NCBI GenBank assembly: GCA_947646735.1
Contig: CANTFK010000991.1
Location: 62,001-126,000 of the forward strand
Length of the DNA: 64,000 nt
Origin: Peronospora farinosa
Taxonomy: Eukaryota > Oomycota > Peronosporomycetes > Peronosporales > Peronosporaceae
Reading direction: 5' to 3'
A program made the translations under genes and the position numbers. Below the pieces are notes generated by a model. That model did no database searches. It was not told the origin of the DNA and saw only the letters and a list, made by a program, of their open reading frames with translations. Shown one piece after another: positions 10,676-21,878 of this stretch (position 1 is its first letter; each line of letters starts with the position of its first letter).

Positions 10676-11719
10676 TTAATGGCTCGCACCAATAGCACTT
10701 TGTTTCCTAGCAAAGGTGGGTTCATGACTCTCCAAAGCTTCGCTAGGAACATTGCGCGTTGCCCCCAAGGTTTTGGATCTCCAATCGATCCATGGCTCAT
10801 GGCGTGCCATCCAGGCCATACCGAGAATGAGATCATATCTCGAGTCCAAATTTAGGACAAGACAGCGTTCAACGCTATTGAAGTCTAAGAACTTCACACC
10901 TAAGTTCAACGGAGCTTTAGGAACGGCGACAAGTACACCTGTTGCGAGACGAACGGTTATACTGTCCTCCTCTTGCGCTTCTAGCGCCTCAGTATACAGC
11001 TGACTCCCTTCAAGGGAACGACGTCGGACATAATTACCTGACGCCCCTGAGTCAATTACAGTACGAAGTCCTTCCATAAAAATGGTTACTCGGACTTTCT
11101 CTGCCAGAGGGATCTGCTGCATAGCAGCAATAAGAGTTCTTAACTTTTGGACATAGTCCGACAACTCTTTCTTACCCTGTCGGGTAGCTAAGAAGTGTGA
11201 GCGCACACGATAAGCCTGATTAGGCGGTGCAAACACACACGTTAATTGCTTTTTAAGCATTTCCCATGTGGGGAATGCGGCATTTACAGAGACATCACTC
11301 GTTAGAGCCCACTCTCTAGCTCTTCCACCGAGCTTCGAAATGGCCAAGCCAACTCGTTGCTTATCTGACACAAGCATGGCGGCATCCATTGCCATTTTAA
11401 CCTCTCGGATCCAGAGGAGAAGATTCTCTCCCTCCTTCCCCTCGAAGGTCTTTACGTTTGAAACGAGTGGGCGAGCCTTTGGCTCTGCATCGGGAACAGG
11501 AACCGGGATGTAATGTGTAGGCGCAGCTGACGCTGCCTGGTCATGGACCTGCCCGAGTAGCGTTGCTTCATAACGCATAAAGGCCTCAAGACGAGCATTA
11601 AGAACCTCCGGGCCTTGGGCCAAAAGGGCCTCGATTTGATCGGGCTCAACGAACGCAGATAATTTATCTAGCGCGAGTCGTTGCGCCTCCGAGAGGTAAT
11701 TTTTAATCTCCATCTTCAC
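10676..11719 (-). pseudogene. el1R gag fused in frame to protease, knuckle deleted
   Basis: 347 codons. Residues about 80-220 form the gag core ([26 protein letters not shown], then [20 protein letters not shown] and [11 protein letters not shown]). Directly after IFMEGLRT the chain becomes [15 protein letters not shown], an aspartic protease active site (D-S-G). The [20 protein letters not shown] block of the protease follows. el2 has about 110 residues here, including a C-x2-C-x4-H-x4-C nucleocapsid knuckle. Its absence here is an in-frame deletion that also removed the gag-pol boundary. The related fragment at 27169-27600 keeps the sequence upstream of the protease. Confidence 0.85.
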
Positions 11720-11756
11720 AGAGGGTCAGTCGTTAAAAACTCAGGTGTAGGATTGA

Positions 11757-11771
11757 CGACAAGTGCTACCA
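11757..11771 (-). other. Primer-binding site of el1R
   Basis: On the minus strand, two bases after the 5' LTR end, the sequence reads TGGTAGCACTTGTCG. TGG next to the LTR is the expected complement of a tRNA CCA end. The same TGGTAGCACT core is found in el2 and el3. I cannot name the tRNA. Confidence 0.65.
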
Positions 11772-11773
11772 AG

Positions 11774-12401
11774 TGTAGCGGAGCTGCATAGCTCTTTAGC
11801 CAGAGGAATACTTAAGGCTGGAAGCATCTTAGTTCTAGAGAACTAAATAGAGTTAAGGCTAAAAGCCTCTTAGTTCTAAAGAACTACTCAAACGACTTAA
11901 AGGCACCCTGTTCTAACGAACGAGGAAAGAGACTTTTAGTCAGCAAGCAATAAGCTTAAGGTTCAGAGAACCAACGCACAGAGTGCAAGAACAAGCTAGA
12001 AGCTTAGAGGTTTAGAGAACCAACGCACGAAGTGCACAAGAGAACAAGTCAGAACGACTTGCGATCTTAAACTCAAAATGAGAACTGATTTTATTTATGC
12101 TTTAAGATTTTATGAATAGTCCTACTCAAGTACACTACACTAGATTAATTACTACAATAGTAATTATAATATGCAGACTTTGCTATTGGACGACGTATCG
12201 TCTAAACATCTGTGTATGATGTACTTAGTACAGCGTTATCGATTTATCGAATCCCAATCGATAAGATACGGTATTATCGAATACCGTATCATACTCAATA
12301 CCTCTCTAAAGAGAAGTATCATAATGCATTATACGCAATAATAAGGAAACTTCAACCGTAAACTTTCGGATGGTGTTACAACCGTCGTGTAACCCTTTAC
12401 A
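11774..12401 (-). repeat. 5' LTR of el1R (628 bp)
   Basis: It matches 4608-5234 with few differences, for example ACTCAATACC versus ACTTAATACC and a one-base change in an A run. The outer end reads CCCTTTACA where the 3' LTR has CCCCGTTACA. Confidence 0.92.
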
Positions 12402-13019
12402 AACGGTCTATGGGTACCTGTCGCTCCAAAGGTCAATGTGTACCCGTCGTTTTGTCGGACATGGGGAGTGAAGTCTGCTTATGATTTTCGTACCCATCTT
12501 TTTATTTTACAACAACTGGATGACTTAGGAATATAGATAAGTATGGTATATTACATTTGGGTAACTTCGTTTATTGTAAATGAAATTAGTTCGACCTGAT
12601 AATTATACTTTCTATTCCCTTTTTTAGAGTATTATTTGAGCATTGAGCCCATTTTTTCATCGAATCTACAGCATGTGCCTAATCTGATATTTCACAAAAA
12701 ATCTGTGTTTGATATAGCGAATATGTAGTGATGTGTATACGTGATGTGTATCCATCGGTATATAGATTAATTATATAAAACGAAGTACGGGATACGGACA
12801 CGCTGGATAAATTATCCGCTGTTATGCAAATCTACACATGTTATTATTAATGCAAAATGCAAAATCAGCCAATGCAAAATTAGCCGAAAATGCAAAATTA
12901 ACCAATTCGAATGCCGGAAAAGGAGCACTACGGACGGACGGACACAATTCTTTTATTATATAAATGAAAAACAGTAATCACCCGACAATCGACATAGTGC
13001 CCATCTAGTCCGTACATAT
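12402..13019. other. AT-rich intergenic DNA
   Basis: No gene seen. Three to four imperfect copies of an ATGCAAAATnAGCC-like motif occur at about 12850-12905, and GACGGACGGACGGAC-like repeats at about 12935-12950. Confidence 0.5.
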
Positions 13020-13342
13020 CGCCACATTTGGACGATTGCCCCGGGCAGTCCGGTCCGACCCACCTTTTTCCGGCATATGTGGATGATACCACCCTATTCT
13101 TTGAGAAAGCGGAGCAAATCCCTCACGGTTGTACGAACAATTGGCGCTCTATCCGGCCAAAATATTCAACCGGCAACTAGTTAGCTGCTCTTTTTGAATC
13201 GGTCTGTCAAGCTCGAGCGGTTCAAGAGCAACGCTGTCGTCCCCACGGGCGAAAGTGCTTGGTACATAAGCTATGACTGAAAACTGGAAAATTACGGAAC
13301 AAGAGCTGGGCTTAGCGGGTTGTCTGTTATTAAGATCAGCTC
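13020..13342 (+). pseudogene. LINE reverse transcriptase fragment
   Basis: Conceptual translation in shifting frames gives AYVDDTTLFFEKAEQI at about 13074-13122, an F/Y-x-D-D box of the non-LTR type. IGALSGQNIQPA follows at about 13140 and AVVPTGESAWYISYD at about 13230-13275. The spacing resembles the LINE motifs x-LSG-x-x-x-N-x-x-K and G-E-x-x-x-Y-L-G-Y. The fragment ends where the elA LTR begins, so elA probably inserted into it. At least two frame changes are present. Confidence 0.5.
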
Positions 13343-13945
13343 TGTAATGGGCTAAAGTTTACATGAATCCGTTAAGTATATGATACTTAACGGGCAGGCC
13401 TAAAAAGGGTACGAGGTACCTTAGGCCTGCCACTTGGGTGCGGCACATCAATGTGACCCACCCTCGTGAATGTGATATATTGGATGAATTCACATTCAGC
13501 GGGGATGACGCCCAGTTTGGACTAGGCGTCGTGGTGACATCACAGAAGGACGCCATGAGCGAGCTAAAATATATTTTAAGCTCGCACGTAAGGATACACT
13601 TCTAAAGAGAAGCGTCTCTGATCCTTGCATAATGTTGTAATCAGTAGTAAGAGTTATATATAACTATTTTTCTATTAAGATGATTCATTCTTGAATTTAC
13701 TTATTACCTTCCAATGCGCACGAGAAGCTGAATAAGCTTTTGCGTGCCGTAAGTGAGACACTTGTTAGTTGTTCGTTGCGCGGATCGCTTTAAGCGGCCG
13801 GCAACGGTTGGTTTTGTGCTTTAAGCGCCGACCGACACCACCACCACCGCACGCGGAGGTTCGACGGTCTTATCGCTTCCTTACCCTGCTTGAAGGTGTG
13901 TGCCTAGTAGGAAGTGGCAGCTTCTTTACATAGCGCCCGTCTACA
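13343..13945 (+). repeat. 5' LTR of elA (603 bp)
   Basis: It starts TGTAATGGG and ends CCCGTCTACA, collinear with the el2 LTR (CACTTGGGTGCG, CCCTCGTGAATGTGATAT, CACGAGAAGCTGAA) but clearly diverged. It contains strong hairpins: CGTTAAGTAT with ATACTTAACG at about 13370, AGGCCTAA with TTAGGCCT at about 13397-13430, and GCGAGCT...AGCTCGC around a central AATATATT at about 13558-13587. Confidence 0.85.
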
Positions 13946-14792
13946 CTTTTTAGCACTAGTAGTCCTTTCCACGACCCGTCTCTCTTAGCGTGCGTGTGGA
14001 TACGGATGTCTCTCAATGTGAATTGGGACACTTTTCTCACCTCTCTTAACATCATAAGTAGCTGGCAGAGTACTAGATGCAGGGACTTGGTAAACAAGCC
14101 CTGGCCAATCTTTAAAAATCGTCCTTCTCAGCAACATGCTGCTCAGTTGGAGCAATTCGAGGCGTTTGTGCTCATACAGCGTATAAACGCGTCCAAGGCA
14201 AACAGCCAAGCAGCGGCTGAGCCCATCGATAAGACTCAAAGTGAGATTTGGGTGAGCAAGCTCGGAATGAGGCGATCAACAGAACTGTTCGAGGAATGCC
14301 TTATAGGACAGCCCGTTCTACGATGTTCTGTGGAAACACCGTGATGTGTTTCCAGCAGAAATGCCGAGCCACCTACCGGCCAATTGGGGCATCAGGCACG
14401 AGATTGACCTGGATCCTGGCACCTAGTATTGTGTGACCAGGCAATGGCCGTTGCCGACGAAACAAGTCGATTACATCGATGAGTTCTTCGACAAGCGAGC
14501 CAAGGTGGGACAGGTACGTGAGAGCAAGTCGCCTCACTGCAGCCCGATCTTCTGTGTGCGTAAATCAACAGGTGGATGGCGCGTGGTTCATGCTTATAAT
14601 AAGCTGAACACGGCCGCCATTCCGGCGCAAACGCTGATCCCGCGGAAAGATGGCTTGCTGAATTCCCGGGAAAGTCAACTATCTTTTCCGCGTTGGATCT
14701 AAAGGATGGCTACTATCAGGTTCTCAAGAGAGATACCGATGTAGCCAAAACGGCAGTAAGCACCCCAAGCGGTACGCTGTGGTAGTGGCTTG
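13946..14792 (+). pseudogene. elA gag start joined to RT fragment
   Basis: The primer site is damaged (TTTTTAGCACTAGTAG where el2 has TTGGTAGCACTAGTAG). The gag leader matches el2 from about 13985 to 14290. At about 14290-14300 it passes into the pre-RT region (GGAATGCCTTATAGGACAGC versus el2 GGGATGCCTTGAAAGACAGC). 14433-14790 is the RT fingers with TRQWPLPTKQVDYIDEFF and WRVVHAYNKLNTAAIPAQT, which then shifts frame. Confidence 0.8.
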
Positions 14793-15925
14793 TGTGGTGA
14801 AGTGCTGTTTTTGAGATATGGGGACCCCAGAATCCAGTTGGATTCGGAGTATAGACCGTGAGACAGGGAAAAGAGACTAGAGAGATAGGGATCTCGAGGG
14901 GGAGCGACCGTTGGCGGAGAAAAATCTGCAAGGTCCACAGAAGAAAACTCAGTATCAGGGTACTAGTTAACCGGTACCGAAGGAAGTTGACCATGGCCCT
15001 TCATTGGTCGACCCGGTTCCTCGTTTTTAGACCCGGGTCCCTCGTCGATAGATATGGTCCCTCATTTAAAGACCTGGGTACCTCATCGGTCGACCTGGGT
15101 CACTCATCAGTCGACCCGGCCCTTCTTCGGTAGACCCAGTCCCTCCCCATCGGTCGACCTGGGTCAATCATCGGTAGACCTGGGTCTCTTGTCGGTCGAC
15201 CTCGGCCCCCTCGGGGTTCAGCCATTCCTAACCAGTTGACACAAGGATCAGAACAGTCGACGCAAGTAATCAGAGATTCAGGCAAGGTTAGAGTAAAGGA
15301 GTTAAAAGAATAGGACTATATTAAATACTACTCAATTTGCGATCTACGTGGCACGACTCCGTCGTCACCCAAGAAGAACTTGCTCTAAGCTACCCACCTG
15401 TTCCGGGAAGGGATATATTTTGCCCCCCCCCCCCCGTTGAAGACAGTTCCGTGGTTAAGTTCAAGTGCGAATAGAGCTCCAGGATATATTTGGCCTGTGA
15501 GCTCGTTCAAGTAGCAACACTCCCCAAGACACACTATCGATAGCGGTCTCCCTTACCTCACGGTCCGGGAGCAAAGGAAAGATCAGGTGGTTGATACCCC
15601 TGAAACACGAAGGAAAAGGCCAGGGACGACAAGCTCCCTGAAGAATTTGGCTCTAAGCCCACTCTCGACAAGGTCGATCGAGTAGCCACCTACCGGCCCA
15701 CCGAGTGAAGCATATCCACTCGAGGCCCCCAGGTCTACTTCCCTCAAGGCAGACGTCTACATCTTCACCAAGTCCTCCGAAGAGTGCAACCCGCCAGCCG
15801 ACGGGCACACAAGGTGAGAGAAGGTTCATACGCGGCATCGGGGTACCCCCTCCGACAGTCGGCAGTCCGGCACATTGAGTGGTTTGGGGTCTCATCATAC
15901 AATTTTGAGAACCCACTCCACCACA
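14793..15925 (+). repeat. 5' LTR of B (1,133 bp)
   Basis: Nearly identical to 25713-26860. Differences are one missing 21-bp minisatellite unit, a longer C run (13 here, 9 there, about 15423) and several small indels. A GTCGAC-rich minisatellite fills about 15000-15215. Confidence 0.92.
15000..15215. repeat. GTCGAC minisatellite inside the B LTR
   Basis: About ten imperfect units of 19-23 bases built on TCGGTCGACCTGGGTC, also present at 25920-26140. The right LTR has one more perfect copy of GTCGACCTGGGTCAATCATCG. The divergent LTR at 62546-63582 has the same kind of array on the other strand (about 63240-63345). Confidence 0.85.
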
Positions 15926-18450
15926 ATGGTGCGCGTGCCCGGATCTTCGGAAGACGCGGGATTTCACCGCGAGTCCGAAGAAGACAAAGATGTTCATGTC
16001 AAGAAGGAGCACAAGACCAAAGAGCCACTTGAAGACCGATCGCCAGTAACTCAAGAGGAAACAAACAAAGGATCGAAGGACCGACCGGGCCTTGGGAGGG
16101 GCCCGGTCAACATAGTCGAGGTTAAACTTATTGAAGAAAACCTAAATACCCTCCATATGTCCTCGTAGAGGACATCTTGGGTCATGATGCCTATCATGAT
16201 CCAGGGGACCATCAGCCGACGGTGAAAACCGAGAGGCTAAGGTCCCCCAACATACAAAAACAAAGATCGTGCACTCCAAGCCGACAAATTTCCGGATGAA
16301 GGCACCCAGAAACACCAAGTCGATAGGCCCCGAGAAGTCAGGACTGGCATCATGGTTAGACGCTGACGTCACGAGGGCCTACCACCAACGCAAGCTGAAC
16401 GCGTTCCTAGAGAGCGACCCCGTCGCGAAGACCCTCGAGATCCGGCTGCTGGGTCAACTTACTGGGCCGGTGTCGACCCTACCACGGCTGCAATCCGTAA
16501 CGGACGCGATCACTGCGCTGGTCACCCTTCTTCGAGAAGCGAACATGGTTGCCGGACGGTTAGATCCGGACAACCTGCTGTACCTGGGATTCGACAGAAT
16601 TACAAGGCGTTAGAACATATACGCAAGCGTCTGTCGATCCTCGTCGGTACCACTCCAGCAAAGGTACAACCACCTCTGACGACACCCACACAAACACGGT
16701 CCACGAACAGCCAGATGACGCTTCAAGACATCGCGGTCTACCCCCACATGTATGGAGCCGTCGTCGACCCAGGGGCGAAGCATGTCCCATCCCAACACCT
16801 GACGTCAATCGGCCAGATGGCAGCAGCTCCGTGGTCCCCAGGATAGTCATCGAATGGATCGGTCACTAGGATGCCCCTGGGACCAACTGGGGCGGCGCTG
16901 CTCCAGGCCCGAGCGCGTAGCGCGGAGCAAGAACCACGTGGTCTCGAATCGGCGACGCGTGGCGAAAATTAAAATCATTCCGATTTCAGCCAATGGAAAA
17001 TCAGCAAGAGAAAAAAATTGGAATTTGCTCTGCCCCGTGACGAAGAGGCTGGGGGGAAGGGCCTAACTACCCGCTAGGTGATCTGCATACCCTCTTCGAC
17101 GCGGCGATGGCAAGATTTTCGAATGAACGCCAAGTACCGCGGGCACACCCTAACGGGAGTGTAGCAGGAGGAAGACCAAAGGCGCAAAGGACGACCGCTC
17201 ACCATGACCAGCATCCAGGCATACAAATGCCAAGAGGCCACACGATGACCGACGTCGATATAAAAACCGTCGGTTCCTGTGAGTTCGACCCTGACAACAT
17301 GAATTTGAGGGGACCTCAGTCGATGATGGCAAACGCAGCGCTGGGACAGATGCCAAATATGGTCCCTCGCATCAAACTATCGGCGACCTCGGATCTAAAA
17401 GAATTTCATGGAAGAGACCAAGACGAAGACAGAGCGCGCAGCTGGGTATCGACGGTCAAGACAGCATTTATAAGAGACCAAGCACCAGATGATGAACGAT
17501 GTCTCGTTTTTGGAGGATTGCTGACTGGACCGGCACAGAATTGGTACCGTCAACTGGGTCGCTCAGTCCGAGGAAACTGGAAGGACTTAATCCAAGAGTT
17601 CATGATTCGGTTTTGTGGTACGGGGGAACCTGTCGCCCGCCAGTACTACCATGCGAAGAAAAGGTCGGAAGAGACCCCGCTGGATTATCTGTACCGCCTG
17701 AATGTGCTTGGACTCAGGGCGAAGATGAAGATTAAGGATGGGTCGCCCAAGGTTCAGAAGGACCATGTCGATCACTACATTTTGACGGTGGACGACCCAG
17801 AGCTAGCAGACAAGTTGACTATGTTGCGTCTGGCGGACGTGGAAGAATTGGAGGAAGTATTGACAGCATGTCAGCGGAGGAAAGAAAGACGAGGCAAGCT
17901 GTTGTTTGGATCAAACAAGTTTCTTCAGAAGGCACCTGCACTACCAGACAGGCCGAGAGATATGAACCTCCGCTCCATACATGCAGTACGGACGCCCCTA
18001 AAAGACTCGAGCTCTGAAGATTCCAGCCCAGACTCTTCGGAGAACGAAGGAGATCTAAGACGAGTCTACCTTGTGGAGAGAAAAGAAGGGAGGGACTCAA
18101 TTGTGAGGTTCTCAAAGAATCTACCGACTAGGGAGGCCGACCAACATCGCCAGGCAGTAGACCAGCGACCCGGCCCATCATCAGCGACCCCTAACACGAG
18201 ATGTGCTTATTGCGGGTCCAAGAAACATGGAGATCTTAATTGTTGCAAACGATTGACCTGCGACTACTGTTGAAGGAAGGGTTATCCATCTGATTGCCTG
18301 ATTGTATGCCGGGGTTGTGGAGAGATTCACGAGATTGGGAAGTGCCAGATGGAGGAGTTCTATAATTTGTTCCGTCAATGGTACAACCCGTCCAAGCATG
18401 CAGGAATGTTTCCGAAGAAACTCGAGAAGATGGCAAATTAGGACGCTCGC
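15926..18450 (+). pseudogene. B gag, broken
   Basis: An open frame starts at 15926 (MVRVPGSSEDAGFHRESEED, charged) and stops at 16168. Another block covers 16269-16613. The main block is 17107-18273 (388 codons). It has the gag core (ARSWVSTVKTAFIRDQAP, GPAQNWYRQLGRSVRGNW, FCGTGEPVARQYYHAKKRSE) and the start of the nucleocapsid, CAYCGSKKHGDLNC. An in-frame TGA at 18271 interrupts the nucleocapsid region. A further cysteine/histidine motif, CRGCGEIHEIGKC, lies beyond it in the same frame (to about 18440). Confidence 0.75.
15927..15942 (+). other. Primer-binding site of B
   Basis: TGGTGCGCGTGCCCGG starts one base after the 5' LTR. It is unlike the TGGTAGCAC site of the other elements. The A between LTR and site makes an ATG that opens the gag frame, so the site and the first gag codons overlap. 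Confidence 0.6.
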
Positions 18451-18618
18451 CAGGTTGGAATCTGGTACGAGCCGAGCGTTCTAATTGTTGTATCTTTGCA
18501 TATGTGGAAAAACAGCCCAAGGAGGAGATGGGTATTCCAGTTAAGATTGGAAGTATATCGAAGATTGGAAATTACGCTGTGGTCCATGTTGCTTCTTGAA
18601 TGAACCTAATAATTTTGT

Positions 18619-19578
18619 TTGAGAAAGTTCAGTATGGAGTTGGACTTATTGCCAGGCGAGTCTAGGGGGTACTGGAAATACCACACCCCTACTAAATGGT
18701 TCAGGCAAGCGAAAGCCTCTGGAAAGGTCAACGACGACCATGCAAATTTGTTGTTCGATACTGGTGCCGAGATATCCATTCTGAATATCGCCTTTGCTCG
18801 TAAGGTAGGCTGCCAAATTGATGAAAGTTAACGACAAGAATGTATTGGTATTGGGGAAGCCGTATACACCACGGAGGGGCGCACTCGCATCAAGGTCACT
18901 CTGAATGGGAACTTGGTGTACATCTTTAAGGTGTGGGTAGGCCCTATGGTGGGTAAAAACGCAATTTTGTAGGATGGACTTGATGGTCCCAGCCGTTATC
19001 CGATTAGACTTGGCAGACGGAACTCTTTGCCTCCCGATGAGGTCAGGGTGCAGTTGACTGGGCAAAGGACACTGTATAATACTCGAGTAATGGATGTGAA
19101 ATTGGGTCGGTATGTACAGATATCCGTTGAAGGGTGTACGGAAGTGCCTCTCAATAGGTCGATCTCGGAACAGTGGAAATTGTGGGTCACGAGAGGCGAA
19201 CGATGGGTGACCACCATGATACAAGGGATAGGACGTCGACCGATTTTGAAGATAACCAATGTCAGCCCTCGCCCCTTAACATTACACGAAGATACCAAGA
19301 TAGGTATGTGGTTGACCGGGGATCAAGTTCCGAGAACGCTAGGGTTTGTCTCGGTGGAATCTCTAGGATATTTGGAATGGCTAAATCTGGCTTATGAATC
19401 TACCACTGACCAAGTCGACCATCACGTCGACCTAACGGAAGAAGAAGAGGGGCCACTAGTGGAGAGACCAGAGTATAAGACTCCGTCACACATCTTACAG
19501 CGACCAGCGGCCCCAGCCCCAATGATGAATATGACGCACCAACCGGTACCCGACAGAGAAGAACAACCGTGCGAATAA
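18619..19578 (+). pseudogene. B protease and linker, broken
   Basis: NLLFDTGAEISILNIAFARK at about 18745-18805 is a retropepsin active site (D-T-G-A). Stops follow at about 18829 and 18971. The 183-codon block 19027-19578 (PPDEVRVQLTGQ, RRPILKITNVSPRPLTLHED) is the protease-to-RT linker typical of this type of element. Confidence 0.65.
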
Positions 19579-19761
19579 AAGGTGAATTGAAAGGAGGGGT
19601 CCACCCTGTATCTAAAGAAGACCTACATGCAGTGACCACCACCAAGGAGAAGGAAGCCAAACTGGTAGACTTGTTAAGGGCAGATGACCAGGTGCTTTCT
19701 TTCGAGAGTGGGAAACCGTTGGGCCGAGGACATATAACAAGGATGGGCGGTCATACCGGAA

Positions 19762-21266
19762 GTGAACCTCTCATCCCAAGGTATTGAGTTGGAAGACATA
19801 CAGATCCCTGATCCGGATGGAAATACGCCTGAAGGGGTGAATCGGCTACGACAAATAATATGGAAGGAGCGACATCTGTTGATGGGAAAAGGTAACGCCT
19901 TGCCCTCGGCCGCCCGAGGAGCGATATGCGACATCGATGTATGGAATGCAAATCCGATCGCGCAACGTGTACGGAAGGTGGCCCCTCAATTCAGAAGAAG
20001 TTGAAAGACGTGATCAAGAGACTGTTATCGGCAAAGATCATTCAGCCTTCCACCTCGCCATAAGTAAGCCCAAATGTGATTATCGACCAACGGGGTGACC
20101 ATTCGATTGTGCATCAACTATCGGTTGGTGAATGATCTCATCCAGCTTATGGTCTACCCCATGCCATTGATAAACGCATTATTGGAGGGCTTGGACAAAG
20201 AATTATGGTATTGCTATCTTGGCATGGCAAATAGTTTTTGGGTCGTCGGTATGAACGAGAGAGCAAGGCTAATCTCGGCGTTCGTCATGCCGTGGGATTA
20301 TTAGAATGCTTCGGATGCCCTTTCGGCTCAAGAACGCACCCCAGATATACCATCGACTCTTATATAAAGAGTTATATGGACTTTTACGGATTTCCCCAGG
20401 AAATACCCCAGATGAATTTAAAGAAATTATTTGCAATTGGAGAACCGGATGTAAAATCGGGTCCCTTGATATTGATATAACGGTCATACATTGACGGAAA
20501 TTGGGTTCCGGCTGAATCGCGAGAAGTAATATGCCAGAAAGTGGAGCGGCTGCTAGACGTGTGTGACTATTGGAATTTGTCGGTCAGTGCCGTCAAGAGT
20601 ACGTGGGGATGTCGGAAGGTCGAGTATCTTAAACATCGAGTTTCCAAAGGGGGACTAGAGGCCCACCCAAAAGATCTTCAGTCTTTTGTCGACCTACCTC
20701 TACCGACAACGCTGAAGTCTATGCAGTCCTTTCTGGGAGGCCTAAATTACTACAGCAGGTACATCGAAGATTATGCCATATACGCGTCGATCCTTTACGA
20801 ACTTAGAGAGGTGAATTTTCACGCTTGGAGGTGCAAATTGAAGGCTAACGAGGAAGTGGCGGGCCAGGAAAATGACGAAGAAAAATGGTCGAAGGTACAA
20901 GTAGCGTTTGCCATGCTCAAGAACAAGATTGCTACGGCGCCCATCCTACGACATTTCGACCCGGCTAGGGAGGCGGTCATCATTGTCTACGCAAGTGATT
21001 GGGCTATCTCGGCGTCGTTGGTGCAGAATTACGACGGCCTATATATGCCGGTAATGTTTACGAGCCGAACCCTCAAGTCAAACGTGGTGAACTATAGCAC
21101 AGTGGAAAAGGAAGTGCTGCCGTTGTTACGAATATTGGAGACTTGCTTCACGATGTTGTCCACCCGACCCCTTAAGGTTCTGACAAGACATTCTACACTA
21201 ATCTGGTTAGTGAAGTCTTCGGGGTTGCAAGGTAGCTTGGGAAATTGGGCCGCTCTCTTGTCCTAG
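19762..21266 (+). pseudogene. B reverse transcriptase and first RNase H, broken
   Basis: RT motifs are spread over shifting frames: LCINYRLVNDLIQLMVYPMP at about 20104, FWVVGMNERARLISAFVMP at about 20236, MPFRLKNAPQIYHRLL at about 20312, and the catalytic box at 20487-20498, which reads YIDG instead of YIDD. 20541-21266 carries the thumb (VEYLKHRVSKGGLEAHPKDL) and a gypsy-type RNase H (ASDWAISASLVQNYDG, STVEKEVLPLLRI) that looks eroded around TRHSTLIWLV. Confidence 0.7.
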
Positions 21267-21429
21267 TGAACTTTGGAGATTGTGAAATGCAAGAAAGGCG
21301 AAGACCAGGTGCTGGGGGCGTTAGCTGCCAGTATTACGCCTCGAGAAAATGTAGGCTTAATTCGGTCCTCAATTGCTCCCAAAAAGCAAACCAGGCAGAC
21401 GTTCGACCTACCGACGCCCATAGTGAAAC

Positions 21430-21878
21430 CAAACGAAAAACTGTATGTGATGAGTTTCGATGGGTCGGCCCAGGTGAAGCAAGGGGGGGGGACCTGCAGC
21501 TCTATTGTGTGGAGACTTCCTGCATGGACTATAGTTGCCGCTGCTTCGAAATATCTCGACAAGTCTACGGTGAATGAAGCTGAATATGAGGGCATGTTAC
21601 TGGGTTTTGACCTGTTGGAGCCAATGGAGCGATGGCGTTTGATTATTTGTGGAGACTCCAATCTGGTTATAAGACATATGCGCGTAGAGATTGCGTGCAA
21701 GGCTTCAGGTTTATCCCCGTTTAGGGCCAAGGCGTTGAGTAGGCTCCAGTCGTGGCCCTCCCATGCAGTCTTACACGTGAAACGAGACTGGAATCAGAGC
21801 GCAGACCAGTTGGCCAGTGCGGCTTTACATCAGCATCAAGGGTCGAGTCGATACCGAAAGGAGAGTTGCCAGGTCTAG
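21430..21878 (+). CDS. B second RNase H domain (aRNH/RVT_3-like)
   Basis: Inside the open block 21273-21878 lies a complete second RNase H fold of the plant/archaeal type. It has MSFDGSAQVKQGGGTCSSIV (first Asp), NEAEYEGMLLGFDLL (Glu), ICGDSNLVI (Asp) and WNQSADQLASAAL (last Asp). All four catalytic positions are present, unlike the eroded first RNase H. Dual RNase H arrangements are known from plant Tat-type elements, and I recall reports in oomycetes but cannot verify them. This domain probably supplies the active RNase H. Confidence 0.75.

Larger units (their letters stand above)
4608..12401 (-). mobile_element. el1R: full-length Ty3/gypsy element, degenerate
   Basis: A 7.8-kb gypsy element read right to left. 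Order is 5' LTR 11774-12401, primer site, gag-protease 11719-10676, repeat-rich linker 10661-9522, RT-RNase H 9428-7906, integrase 7905-6334, antisense gene on the + strand 5327-6626, and 3' LTR 4608-5234. The LTRs differ at only a handful of positions, so the insertion is fairly young despite the broken pol. No target-site duplication is visible: the flanks are GAGGG at 4603-4607 and AACGG at 12402-12406. That suggests rearrangement after insertion or formation by inter-element recombination. Confidence 0.9.
13343..14792 (+). mobile_element. elA: 5' end of a gypsy element related to el2
   Basis: 5' LTR (13343-13945), leader, gag start, then a jump straight into the RT fingers. Compared with el2, about 2.0 kb (equivalent to roughly 28626-30632) is missing. 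The element is cut at 14792 by the LTR of element B, and its sequence does not resume on the far side of B. Confidence 0.8.

Noticed and set aside
13859..14344. Minus and plus short frames across the elA leader
   Set aside because: The plus-strand sequence aligns with the el2 gag leader. The other frames are shadows.
15041..15285. Short frames in the B LTR on both strands
   Set aside because: They are translations of the GTCGAC minisatellite.
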